DNA from: CALBPI01 sp039027435
GTDB lineage: Bacteria; Pseudomonadota; Gammaproteobacteria; Steroidobacterales; Woeseiaceae
Assembly: GCA_039027435.1 (NCBI GenBank)
Contig: JBCCKF010000002.1
Span: 248,001 to 312,000, forward strand
Length of the DNA: 64,000 nucleotides
Direction of reading: 5' to 3'
Part shown: positions 40,416-48,944 of the stretch, one piece after another
Position numbering within the stretch: position 1 is the stretch's first letter
How the letters are laid out: every line of letters begins with the position of its first letter
Position numbers and translations under genes: made by a program
The notes under the pieces: model-generated
Databases searched by the model: none
What the model was told of the DNA's origin: nothing
The model's input: the letters and a program-made list of their open reading frames with translations, nothing else

Positions 40416-40978
40416 GCCAATCCTCCCGCCACTATTAGGACAACAATCCAGCCGATCGTATCCACATAACGACGAAGATTTGCGGCGGCAGCGTCACCAC
40501 CTAGGTAGATCAGCCCCGCAACCAGAAAAAACCTCGCGCCCCTGCCGACGACTGAGGCCAATACAAACAAAGGCAGATTCATGGCCGCAGCGCCGGCACC
40601 GATCGTGAAGATCTTGTAGGGGATCGGTGAGAAACCGGCGACAAACACCACCCCGATGCCATATTCAGCGAACCATACACGGGCCTCGGTGTAGGCCTCG
40701 GCATAAGACGAAGCTAGCAACCAGGGTTCGATTGATTCGAGCACAAACAGACCAATCAGGTATCCAACAAGCCCACCGACGACTGACGCTACGGTGGTCA
40801 GCGCGGCCAGTTTGAATGCGCGTGCGCGCTGCGCCAGCACCATTGGTGCGAGCATGACGTCGGGCGGAACCGGAAAAAAAGAGGATTCGGCGAAACTCAA
40901 TCCCGCCAGCCAGTAGGTAGCATGCGGGTGGCGGGATCGCGCGAGCACCCAGTCATATAACGGCGTAAACAGTCGCAT
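40397..40978 (-). CDS. yqaA: YqaA/DedA-family membrane protein
   Basis: A 193-aa integral membrane protein of the VTT/DedA superfamily. Hydrophobic segments with the conserved pattern FAESSFFPVPPDVMLAPMVL (about 29-48) and GFSPIPYKIFTIGAGAA (about 113-129) fit YqaA proteins. Role unknown: DedA-type proteins are linked to lipid carrier transport and membrane homeostasis. It is between pcm (interlocked TGATG) and nlpD in the order pcm-yqaA-nlpD. Confidence 0.9.
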   Translation of the reverse strand: MRLFTPLYDWVLARSRHPHATYWLAGLSFAESSFFPVPPDVMLAPMVLAQRARAFKLAALTTVASVVGGLVGYLIGLFVLESIEPWLLASSYAEAYTEARVWFAEYGIGVVFVAGFSPIPYKIFTIGAGAAAMNLPLFVLASVVGRGARFFLVAGLIYLGGDAAAANLRRYVDTIGWIVVLIVAGGLAWYFVH

Positions 40979-41640
40979 CAGCGCCCATCCGCCGATTTGA
41001 CCAGCGGCACGAAGCTCGCGGGTCCGAGGTCCTCTTGCGAATAACCCTCCTCACCACGCGTGATTCGCATCAGACGCTGGTCGCGCGCCGGCCCCAACGG
41101 AAGCACCAGTCTGCCGCCCACTGCCAGTTGTTCGAGCAGTGCGGTGGGAATTCGCTCCGGTGCCGCAGCCACAATGATGCCGTCATAGGGGCCATGCTTG
41201 GCCCAGCCCTGCCAGCCGTCACCATGACGAAAGCGCACGTTATAAACCTTCATACCTGCGAGACGCTCACGCGTCTTGCCGAGAATCGGGCCGACGTACT
41301 CAATGCTGTGTATGTAGCGAACCAAAGGCGCGAGAACCGCTGTCTGGTAGCCGCAACCCGTGCCAATTTCCAGCACTTGCTCGAGAGGGCCGGCCTCCAG
41401 TAGCGCCTCAGTCATTCGCGCAACGATATACGGCTGGCTGATGGTTTGCCCATGACCAATGGGCAGCGCAGTATCCTCGTAGGCTCGACTCGCAAGCGCC
41501 TCATCCACGAACAGATGTCTTGGTACGGAACGAATTTGCGATAAGACCCGAGCGTTGCTGATCCCCTGCGCTTTCAGCCGTTCGATCAGACGCTCGCGCG
41601 TGCGCGCCGAGGTCATGCCGATCCCTGAGGTCGTGCTCAT
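40978..41640 (-). CDS. pcm: Protein-L-isoaspartate O-methyltransferase
   Basis: Repairs isoaspartyl residues in aged proteins, 220 aa. SAM-binding VLEIGTGCGYQTAVLAPL, the substrate region LPIGHGQTISQPYIVARM and GRLVLPLGP are diagnostic. GGAGG 9 nt before the ATG at 41640 supports the full-length start over an internal ATG. Its usual neighbour surE is missing. The divergent 165-bp gap leads to an smr gene. Confidence 0.96.
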   Translation of the reverse strand: MSTTSGIGMTSARTRERLIERLKAQGISNARVLSQIRSVPRHLFVDEALASRAYEDTALPIGHGQTISQPYIVARMTEALLEAGPLEQVLEIGTGCGYQTAVLAPLVRYIHSIEYVGPILGKTRERLAGMKVYNVRFRHGDGWQGWAKHGPYDGIIVAAAPERIPTALLEQLAVGGRLVLPLGPARDQRLMRITRGEEGYSQEDLGPASFVPLVKSADGR

Positions 41641-41805
41641 AGACCAAGGCCTCCGCTAAGCGTTCGGTGCGCTTCGTTTGTCTTGTAGGTTCCCGACATC
41701 GGGACGAAATGATACGCAATCGTTGGCATGCCGAGTAGCGAAGCGAGTACTTTTACCGCATCCATCAAAGACGTATGCTCGAACGAGATCACAGGGAGCA
41801 CCTTG

Positions 41806-42345
41806 ATGAGTGACGATGTGAGTCAGTCTGACGACGATACGGATCTGTTTCGCCAAGCGGTTAGCGATGCGCGGCCGTTGAAAAAGAAGCCTGTGGAGCA
41901 CTCGCGTCGCCCGCCACCCTCGCCCCGTGCGACTATGCGCCGGCGGGACGAGGCTGACGTGCTTCATGAGAGCCTCAACGCCGATATCGAAACCATGGAA
42001 TGGCGCAACGGTGACGCATTGCGATACCGGCGTCCGGAAGTCGGCGAGCGTGTGTTGCGCAAGTTATCAAAAGGGCAATTTCGGGTTGAAGCCGAGATTG
42101 ACCTGCACGGCTATACGGTTCGCGAGGCCAGAGAAGTGATGCGTGAGTTCATGGCAGATTGCGAATACCACCACTGGCGGTGTGTACGCGTCATTCACGG
42201 CAAGGGGCTCGGGTCGGGCCACCGCGGCCCACAGTTGAAGGGCAGTGTCGACGGCTGGCTGCGACGTGATGATCGTGTGGCGGCATTCACCTCCGCAAGA
42301 CAGGTCGACGGTGGGAGCGGTGCTGTCTACGTGCTCTTGCGCTAG
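41806..42345 (+). CDS. Smr-domain endonuclease-like protein
   Basis: A 179-aa protein with an N-terminal charged, proline-rich region and a C-terminal Smr domain (about 95-175). Family motifs are DLHGYTVREARE and VIHGKGLGSG, with the DLHG and HGKG elements. Small stand-alone Smr proteins show nicking activity in some species. I chose the ATG at 41806, preceded by AGGGAG at 8 nt, over an upstream ATG at 41728. Stops of smr and truD are interleaved in CTAG. Confidence 0.88.
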   Translation: MSDDVSQSDDDTDLFRQAVSDARPLKKKPVEHSRRPPPSPRATMRRRDEADVLHESLNADIETMEWRNGDALRYRRPEVGERVLRKLSKGQFRVEAEIDLHGYTVREAREVMREFMADCEYHHWRCVRVIHGKGLGSGHRGPQLKGSVDGWLRRDDRVAAFTSARQVDGGSGAVYVLLR

Positions 42346-43355
42346 TCCGGCAGGAGCAGCTCATTCAGCAGCGCAGTGGCGAAACTGCCCGCGGTGAGCT
42401 CGAACGTTAGGTGTGCTACGCCGTTAGCGAACTCACAGTTAAAGCCTTTCGGTACCACGCGCAAGCTGCGCCGCCCTGCCCTGGCGCCACCGCGCTCGGC
42501 GGCAGACGCCCAATGCGCACAGTCTTCAATCACCTTCGATTCAATGCGCGCCGGGGCACCGTCCACACCCATGTTGCCGCGCCCCCACAAAGGGCCGGTT
42601 GGGTGCAGGTCTCTTTGATTTGCGCGGCCCTTAACCTCATCGAGCGCCTTCGCCTCGACTGAAAAGACGCTATTGCTGCCCTCGAGCTGCACGACATCGC
42701 CGTCGAGTGGCGTGTCCCACGTGTGCGTTTGAACCCGCGTACCGAGGACAACATTAAACATCGCAGCACGAGCCGCCGATAAAGCCAGACCGCGTTCGTT
42801 GCGTCTCAAGCGCCGCCCGCTAGCCAACCCTTCAGCGGCCCTGAGGTTGCTGAAGTCCCGACCAAAACGCTGCGCACCAAAGTAGTTCGGCACACCCTGA
42901 GCGATCGCCGCGAGTAACTCCGGATCAGGAGCATGATGCATCTCTCGCAACCGCAATTCGAAGCGATTGCCCTGCAGCGCACCGGTTCGAATCTTGCGGT
43001 TATGCCGTTCCGTTTCCAGAATTTGCACGCCGGTTGCCACAAACTCGGACCAATCAACAGATCGACCAGGCACCTGAACGCTGAACCACTGACGGGTCAC
43101 CGCCACACGATCCTTGCGACCAGCAAAGCTCACATTCTTGATGCTGACCTCGGCGTAGCGAGCGAGCTGGCGCGCTACCCACTTGGTATTGGCATCGGTC
43201 TTCTCGATCCACAAGACTTCGTGCTCGCCATCGCCGCTGGGCGTCCAGTTAGGCAACTCGATGACACGAAAGTCCTCTGGCGTGTGCTTGATGCGAGCGA
43301 ACTGACGCTCACCGGACAATGCCGGGGGCACGGGCCAGGGCGATAGAGGTTGCAA
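42342..43355 (-). CDS. truD: tRNA pseudouridine(13) synthase TruD
   Basis: Modifies U13 of tRNA-Glu and others, 337 aa. The catalytic Asp lies in SFAGRKDRVAVTRQWFSV, and NYFGAQRFGRDFSNL and LPTGPLWG-like text (HPTGPLWGRG) are also family blocks. Length matches the family. It starts 2 nt after the ftsB stop, whereas in E. coli ispD and ispF separate the two. Its 3' end overlaps smr by 4 nt. Confidence 0.96.
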   Translation of the reverse strand: MQPLSPWPVPPALSGERQFARIKHTPEDFRVIELPNWTPSGDGEHEVLWIEKTDANTKWVARQLARYAEVSIKNVSFAGRKDRVAVTRQWFSVQVPGRSVDWSEFVATGVQILETERHNRKIRTGALQGNRFELRLREMHHAPDPELLAAIAQGVPNYFGAQRFGRDFSNLRAAEGLASGRRLRRNERGLALSAARAAMFNVVLGTRVQTHTWDTPLDGDVVQLEGSNSVFSVEAKALDEVKGRANQRDLHPTGPLWGRGNMGVDGAPARIESKVIEDCAHWASAAERGGARAGRRSLRVVPKGFNCEFANGVAHLTFELTAGSFATALLNELLLPD

Positions 43356-43357
43356 GA

Positions 43358-43633
43358 TCAGTCGGAGGCGACGATCTGATAGAACGATTCGTCTTCAGAG
43401 ATCAGGCCGAGATCGGAACGCGCTCGCTCTTCGGCGGCCTCAAGACCATGCTTCAGGTTATTCACCTCACCTGACAATGCAGCATTACGCGCCTGCAACG
43501 TGCTGATCTCCTGACGCGTCTGGGTCACTTCCGCCTGCAAACGTTGCGTTCGGCGAAGGCCATCCGCCGACAACAACAACACCGCGAGCGTGGATACCAA
43601 TAGCAGCACCAACAACGCGAGGAGCAGGTTCAT
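43358..43633 (-). CDS. ftsB: Cell division protein FtsB
   Basis: Bitopic divisome protein of 91 aa from this start, acting with FtsQ and FtsL. One N-terminal transmembrane helix (MNLLLALLVLLLVSTLAVLL) is followed by a periplasmic coiled coil (TQTRQEISTLQARNAAL) and the conserved ending ALEERARSDLGLIS-type region (EAAEERARSDLGLISEDE) and SFYQIV. An in-frame ATG at 43687 would give 109 aa. The shorter form matches the usual topology, and neither has a good ribosome site. Directly downstream is truD (2-nt gap). Confidence 0.9.
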   Translation of the reverse strand: MNLLLALLVLLLVSTLAVLLLSADGLRRTQRLQAEVTQTRQEISTLQARNAALSGEVNNLKHGLEAAEERARSDLGLISEDESFYQIVASD

Positions 43634-43720
43634 CGCCCAATTCGATTCTGATTGTGCTGCAAGTCCAGTCAATGACTCATTCCCCATGCACGAAGTGCGG
43701 ACCGCAGACGCCCCTTACTG

Positions 43721-45019
43721 CTACAAAGTAACGGCGGGCGGAAAGGCACTACGCGCGTTGTACTGCGCATTCTCGCCCAGTAACGACTCGATCCTCAGAA
43801 GCTGATTGTACTTCGAAATTCGATCAGAACGCGACAAAGAGCCAGTCTTGATCTGTGTGGCACGCGAACCAACAGCAAGATCTGCAATGGTTGCGTCGGC
43901 AGTCTCGCCAGATCTGTGTGACACGACCGCTGTGTAGTCCGCATCGATTGCCATGTCGATCGCCGCCTGCGTTTCGGTCAGCGTTCCAATCTGATTGGGT
44001 TTGATCAGGATCGAGTTGGCAATGGAATCTCGAATCCCTCTGGCCAGGATTTCGGTGTTGGTCACAAACAGATCGTCGCCAACCAGCTGCACACGATCGC
44101 CCAGTTTACGCGTCAGGGTCGCCCAGCCATCCCAGTCCGATTCATCCATGCCGTCTTCAATGCTGATGATCGGGAATGCGTCGCACAGACTCGAGAGATA
44201 GTCGGCAAATCCGTCAGCATCAAAGTCGCGATTCTCGGAGGCAAGGCGGTACACACCGTCCTTGTAGAACTCCGAACTCGCAACATCCAGTCCAAGAAAA
44301 ACCTGCTTGCCGGGCGCATAGCCTGCGCGCTCGATGGCGGTCATGATCGTGGTCAGTGCTTCTTTGTTGGATGGGAGATTCGGCGCAAACCCACCCTCGT
44401 CACCGACGGCCGTATTCATACCCGCCTCTGCCAATACCGATTTCAGGTGATGGAAGACTTCAGCACCGCAACGCAGGGCCTCGCTAAACCGATCAAAACC
44501 GACCGGTAGAATCATGAACTCCTGAATATCGACGCTGTTATCCGCGTGCGCACCGCCGTTGATGATGTTCATCATCGGTACCGGCATGTCGACACCCGCG
44601 CCTAGCGTACGGAACAACGGCAGTTGTCGACTCACGGACATCGCCCGTGCCGACGCAAGCGAAACCGCGAGCAATGCATTAGCGCCAAGTCTGGATTTAT
44701 TGGGTGTGCCGTCCAGCTCGATCATTGCCGCATCCAGTGCCGCCTGATCTCCCGCATCACGACCTACCAAAAGCTCACGCAGCTCGCCATTGACGGCGGC
44801 CACCGCGTTCAGCACACCTTTACCGAGGTAACGCGCAGGATCGCCGTCACGCAACTCCACCGCCTCTCGCGAACCCGTCGACGCACCGGACGGAACGCCT
44901 GCACGCCCGTAGCTGCCATCCTGCAGCCAAACCTCTGCCTCTACCGTCGGATTTCCACGGCTATCGAGAATCTCTCGCCCGGCGATCAGCTTGATGGTTG
45001 TGTTGTTGATGTCACTCAT
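43721..45019 (-). CDS. eno: Enolase
   Basis: Glycolytic enzyme converting 2-phosphoglycerate to phosphoenolpyruvate, also part of the RNA degradosome in related bacteria. It is 432 aa. N-terminal AGREILDSRGNPTVEAEV, GVPSGASTGSREAVELRDGD, the metal and catalytic region SIEDGMDESDWDGW, LVGDDLFVTN, and ILIKPNQIGTLTE are all classic enolase blocks. ATG overlaps the kdsA stop (ATGA, 45016-45019). Order is pyrG-kdsA-eno-ftsB. Confidence 0.99.
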   Translation of the reverse strand: MSDINNTTIKLIAGREILDSRGNPTVEAEVWLQDGSYGRAGVPSGASTGSREAVELRDGDPARYLGKGVLNAVAAVNGELRELLVGRDAGDQAALDAAMIELDGTPNKSRLGANALLAVSLASARAMSVSRQLPLFRTLGAGVDMPVPMMNIINGGAHADNSVDIQEFMILPVGFDRFSEALRCGAEVFHHLKSVLAEAGMNTAVGDEGGFAPNLPSNKEALTTIMTAIERAGYAPGKQVFLGLDVASSEFYKDGVYRLASENRDFDADGFADYLSSLCDAFPIISIEDGMDESDWDGWATLTRKLGDRVQLVGDDLFVTNTEILARGIRDSIANSILIKPNQIGTLTETQAAIDMAIDADYTAVVSHRSGETADATIADLAVGSRATQIKTGSLSRSDRISKYNQLLRIESLLGENAQYNARSAFPPAVTL

Positions 45020-45867
45020 TCGGGCTCCCCAAGGCCAAATTGAGACTCGGCGAACGGTGCCGACTTCACGGTCTCGTCAATTTGCTTCAACTGCGCAAGC
45101 AGGTCACGCATGTGGTCGAGAGGCCACGCGTTCGGTCCATCGGACAACGCCTCATCCGGATTCGGATGCGTCTCCATAAAGACACCCGCGACGCCCGTCG
45201 CTACAGCAGCACGCGCCAACACCGGCACGAACTCGCGTTGCCCACCGGACGCTGTTCCCTTTCCACCGGGCAACTGCACCGAATGGGTTGCATCGAAAAC
45301 CACGGGCGCGCCCGTTCGGCGCATGATGGCGAGTGAGCGCATATCGGAGATCAGGTTGTTGTAGCCGAAAGTGAACCCGCGCTCACACACCATGATCTTT
45401 TCGTTTCCGGTGGACCTCGCCTTGTCGACGACGTTGTCCATCTCCCAGGGCGAGAGGAACTGTCCCTTTTTGATATTGACAGCGATGCCCTGTTTGCAGA
45501 CATTCAGGATGAAGTTGGTTTGCCGGCACAGGAATGCAGGCGTCTGCATGACGTCCACAACCTCGGCCACCTCATCAAACGGCGTGTCTTCATGCACGTC
45601 AGTCAGCACCGGCAAATCAAGCTCGCGCCGCACCTTGGAGAGGATTTCCAACCCTTCCGCCATACCCGGACCACGATAGCTCGATGCGGAGCTGCGATTG
45701 GCCTTGTCGAATGATGATTTGTAAATCAGGCCAATGCCTAGTTCCTCGGTCATTGCCTTAAGACGCGTTGCCGTTTCGAAGGTTGTCTTCTCGTTCTCAA
45801 CCACACAGTTTCCCGCAATCAGGAAAAAAGGCCGGTCGAGTCCGACACTGATATCTCCAATTTTCAC
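45016..45867 (-). CDS. kdsA: 3-deoxy-8-phosphooctulonate synthase
   Basis: Condenses arabinose 5-phosphate and PEP to KDO-8-phosphate for the LPS inner core, 283 aa. FLIAGNCVVENEKTTFETA, SSFDKANRSS, LTDVHEDTPF, and FDATHSVQLPGG are family blocks. KKGQFLSPWEMDNVV is also typical. Overlaps pyrG (45864-45867) and eno (45016-45019). PEP use ties it to the neighbouring enolase. Confidence 0.98.
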   Translation of the reverse strand: MKIGDISVGLDRPFFLIAGNCVVENEKTTFETATRLKAMTEELGIGLIYKSSFDKANRSSASSYRGPGMAEGLEILSKVRRELDLPVLTDVHEDTPFDEVAEVVDVMQTPAFLCRQTNFILNVCKQGIAVNIKKGQFLSPWEMDNVVDKARSTGNEKIMVCERGFTFGYNNLISDMRSLAIMRRTGAPVVFDATHSVQLPGGKGTASGGQREFVPVLARAAVATGVAGVFMETHPNPDEALSDGPNAWPLDHMRDLLAQLKQIDETVKSAPFAESQFGLGEPE

Positions 45868-47516
45868 TGTGCTTGCGCCTTAACGGACGTGGGCGCGCGC
45901 TCCGCCATGGCACGCGCCGCTTTCACAAAGCTCGCGAACAACGGATGGCCGTCTCGCGGGTTGCTAGTGAACTCGGGATGGAACTGGCTCGCGACAAACC
46001 ATGGGTGGTCCGGCAACTCGACCATCTCGACCAGATCATCCGGCGACAGACCGCTGAACCGCATACCCGCAGATGCGAGCTTATCTCGATAGTTGTTGTT
46101 GACCTCAAAACGGTGATGATGGCGCTCGCGAATCTCATCAGCCCCGTAGATCTCACGAACTGCACTGCCGGGCTGGAGTCCCACCTGCTGCGCACCCAGT
46201 CGCATAGTGCCGCCAAGATTCGACTGCTCGGTTCGAAGTTGGGTAACCCCATCAAGGTTCTGCCATTCCGTGATAAGACCAACGACCGGGTGGTCTGTGT
46301 TTTTATCGAATTCGGTACTGTGCGCACCTTCGAACCCTGCCACATGTCGGGCAAACTCAATGACCGCAACCTGCATACCGAGGCAGATGCCGAGATAGGG
46401 GATGCCGTTCTCGCGGGCGAAGCGCACTGTCGCGATCTTGCCTTCGATACCGCGATCGCCAAAACCGCCCGGGACCAGCAACGCGTCATACTGACGCAAC
46501 TGATTCGTACCATCGTCTTCGATGTCCTGCGATTCGACGTAATGAATGTTGACCCGCGTGTGCGTGTGGATACCTGCGTGCAGCAACGCCTCGGTGAGCG
46601 AAATATAGGAATCTCGAAAGTCGACGTACTTGCCCACCATCGCGATATTCACTTCGCCGTCGGGATTGCGCTTCGCATCGACGACACTTTGCCATTCGGA
46701 TAGATCCGCCTTGGGCACATCCAGACGCAACTGGCGGCAGATGATTTCGTCAAACCCCTGCTCGTGGAGCACCATCGGAATACGGTAGAGATCATCGACG
46801 TCATATGCCGAGATCACTGCGTTCTCCTGCACGTTGGTGAACAATGCGATCTTGCGGCGTTGCTCGTCAGGCAGCGGCTGCTCCGAGCGACATACGAGAA
46901 TGTCCGGCTGGATGCCGATTGAACGCAGCTCCTTCACCGAGTGCTGCGTCGGTTTCGTCTTGATCTCAGAACTGGTCGCGATGTAGGGCACCAGCGTCAG
47001 ATGCACGTAAGCCACGCGCTCACGCCCGAGCTCAACACCCATTTGGCGAATAGCCTCGAGAAACGGCAACGACTCGATATCGCCCACCGTGCCGCCGATT
47101 TCGACAAAGCAAACATCGGCATCCCCGGCACCTCGGCGAATCGACGCCTTGATCTCATCGGTCACGTGCGGAATCACCTGCACGGTCGCACCTAGATAAT
47201 CGCCACGCCGCTCGCGAGCGATGACGGACTCATAGATCTTTCCGGTGGTGAAGTTGCTGTGACGACCGGTCGTGACCTTAACGAACCGCTCGTAGTGCCC
47301 AAGATCGAGGTCGGTCTCAGAGCCATCATCAGTGACAAAGACCTCGCCGTGCTGGAACGGGCTCATGGTGCCAGGATCAACATTGATGTAAGGGTCGAGC
47401 TTCATCATGCTGATGGACAGCCCGCGCGATTCGAGAATGGCGGCAAGACAAGCGGAAGTGATGCCTTTCCCAAGAGAGGAAACAACGCCGCCAGTAATAA
47501 ATACGTATGAAGTCAT
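45864..47516 (-). CDS. pyrG: CTP synthase
   Basis: Makes CTP from UTP, ATP and glutamine, 550 aa. The N-terminal synthetase domain (VFITGGVVSSLGKGITSA, with the P-loop-like motif) is followed by a C-terminal glutamine amidotransferase domain with GGFGDRGIEGKI, the nucleophile Cys in YLGICLGMQVAV, and the His-Glu pair in QFHPEF. Only 19 nt separate its ATG from the end of a strong terminator hairpin, and the site before the ATG is weak. This suggests attenuation. It heads pyrG-kdsA-eno. Confidence 0.98.
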   Translation of the reverse strand: MTSYVFITGGVVSSLGKGITSACLAAILESRGLSISMMKLDPYINVDPGTMSPFQHGEVFVTDDGSETDLDLGHYERFVKVTTGRHSNFTTGKIYESVIARERRGDYLGATVQVIPHVTDEIKASIRRGAGDADVCFVEIGGTVGDIESLPFLEAIRQMGVELGRERVAYVHLTLVPYIATSSEIKTKPTQHSVKELRSIGIQPDILVCRSEQPLPDEQRRKIALFTNVQENAVISAYDVDDLYRIPMVLHEQGFDEIICRQLRLDVPKADLSEWQSVVDAKRNPDGEVNIAMVGKYVDFRDSYISLTEALLHAGIHTHTRVNIHYVESQDIEDDGTNQLRQYDALLVPGGFGDRGIEGKIATVRFARENGIPYLGICLGMQVAVIEFARHVAGFEGAHSTEFDKNTDHPVVGLITEWQNLDGVTQLRTEQSNLGGTMRLGAQQVGLQPGSAVREIYGADEIRERHHHRFEVNNNYRDKLASAGMRFSGLSPDDLVEMVELPDHPWFVASQFHPEFTSNPRDGHPLFASFVKAARAMAERAPTSVKAQAQ

Positions 47517-47535
47517 GGGCTATCCGTCTGGCAAC

Positions 47536-47580
47536 AAAAAAAGCCGGAGTAAAGGTTCGGTTCCAAGCCTTTACTCCGGC
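47536..47580 (-). terminator. Intrinsic terminator upstream of pyrG (possible attenuator)
   Basis: On the minus strand GCCGGAGTAAAGG pairs perfectly with CCTTTACTCCGGC (arms 47568-47580 and 47543-47555, 12-nt loop), followed by seven U (47536-47542). This is the strongest terminator in the window, placed after tilS and ending 19 nt before the pyrG ATG. Confidence 0.9.
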
Positions 47581-47618
47581 CTTCGAGCGTGCGAACACGT
47601 CATCAGAACGGAGTCAAA
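47570..47618 (-). promoter_or_regulatory. Possible antiterminator pairing before pyrG
   Basis: TTTGACTCCG (47609-47618, overlapping the tilS stop TGA) could pair with CGGAGTAAA (47570-47578), the 5' half of the terminator stem, with one bulged G. That would compete with the terminator. It is a structural guess from sequence only. Confidence 0.3.
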
Positions 47619-48942
47619 CGATACCAGAGCCGACAGGTCCAGACAATCCGAGCTCAGGCCGCCGAGACCAAATGAGCGCACTCTGGCGCAGCGAATCCGG
47701 CCAGCCCGAGAGCTCGTAGCACCCGATCGCAACCAACTCGTCGTCGATGCTCAGCAACGGAATGCGGGTGCGAGCCCACGGCGGGACTGCGCGTTCCTGG
47801 CACCAGGCGGCGAAGCTGTGACGGGGCCTGCAGCCATCCAGGACACTGAGTGCGGGCCTGCGAAAGTGACAAGTCAGGCTCAAAGCACGCTCCGGGCGCG
47901 CAGACAACGATAGCGTGCCGTAACCCGCGGGAAGCGGAAGTTCGGATTGACCATCCCAGAGACTGACAAACGCCTCCGGCTCCTCGGGCAACGGTGGCAA
48001 AAAGAACAGATGATCCCGATAGCGGCGCGCCGTGCCCCCATCCCAGGCGACCAGCCCTCGGCCGGACTCACCACGCACGAGCTGCAACACACTCTTCAGT
48101 CGCGCCTGGTTAGGCGCCGCCAGGCCGAGCACTCTGCAGCCCGCACGAAGGGCAATGCCAAGCCTTCGATCGTCCAGTTGCGAGAGCCGATCGCAGGAGG
48201 CCACCGACCGCGAGACACCGAGTGCAAGCCGCCAATCGGCCAAACCGATTCGATCCAATTCCGTGCGTGCCTGCTGTTGCCATACAGCGGCTCGTGCAAT
48301 TGTCTTCGATGCGGCTGGCCACCGCTGCTCGATCATGGGCATGACTTGTCCACGAAGATAGTTTCGATCAAAGGACTCGTCGTCGTTGCTCGGGTCATCA
48401 AACCACTGCAGGCCGTGTAACTCGGCATAGGCTTCGATATCAGCACGCGTGACAGAGAGCAGTGGCCGCAATAATCGACCTTGACCAAATCTTGCGGTGG
48501 CTGGCATTCCTGACAATCCAGCTGGCCCCCCGCCTCGCAACAGCTGCAGGAGCACGGTTTCCGTCTGATCATCGGCATGCTGCGCAGTCAGCAGGCATTC
48601 TCCAATCGAAATCTCGGGTTCCAGCGCCAGGTACCGCGCATCGCGCGCAGCGGCTTCGATTCCTCGATCCGAATTGGGGTCTACCGCCACATCGATGATG
48701 CGGACCTCAACACCGATGGCTTGCGCGCTCTTGGATACCGCCCGCTTCCAATGCGCCGTCACATCGGGCTGTAGCCCATGAGACACATGCAATGCATCGA
48801 CGCGACCGGGCGCGTGCGCCTGCAATGCATGGAGCAGTACCGTCGAATCCAGACCACCGCTAAAAGCTACCCGCCAGCCCAGCGGAGCGTTTCGAGCAAC
48901 GAGATTCGCAACGGCATTGGTGACCGCCGCGGCGTCAGACAC
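47614..48942 (-). CDS. tilS: tRNA(Ile)-lysidine synthetase TilS
   Basis: Converts the wobble C of tRNA-Ile(CAU) to lysidine, 442 aa. The PP-loop AFSGGLDSTVLLHALQ is at the N-terminus, followed by HVSHGLQPD and TAQHADDQTETVLLQLLRGG. The C-terminal domain is typical (ELPLPAGYGTLSLSA and a final RRPELGLSGPVGSG). It is the last gene of the long frr-to-tilS run, 2 nt after accA. A terminator follows its stop codon. Confidence 0.94.
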   Translation of the reverse strand: MSDAAAVTNAVANLVARNAPLGWRVAFSGGLDSTVLLHALQAHAPGRVDALHVSHGLQPDVTAHWKRAVSKSAQAIGVEVRIIDVAVDPNSDRGIEAAARDARYLALEPEISIGECLLTAQHADDQTETVLLQLLRGGGPAGLSGMPATARFGQGRLLRPLLSVTRADIEAYAELHGLQWFDDPSNDDESFDRNYLRGQVMPMIEQRWPAASKTIARAAVWQQQARTELDRIGLADWRLALGVSRSVASCDRLSQLDDRRLGIALRAGCRVLGLAAPNQARLKSVLQLVRGESGRGLVAWDGGTARRYRDHLFFLPPLPEEPEAFVSLWDGQSELPLPAGYGTLSLSARPERALSLTCHFRRPALSVLDGCRPRHSFAAWCQERAVPPWARTRIPLLSIDDELVAIGCYELSGWPDSLRQSALIWSRRPELGLSGPVGSGIV

Positions 48943-48944
48943 GC

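Noticed and set aside
41690..41710. CCCGA/TCGGG small inverted repeat in the pcm-smr gap
   Set aside because: Only 5 bp per arm with a 2-nt centre, which is common by chance in a GC-rich genome.
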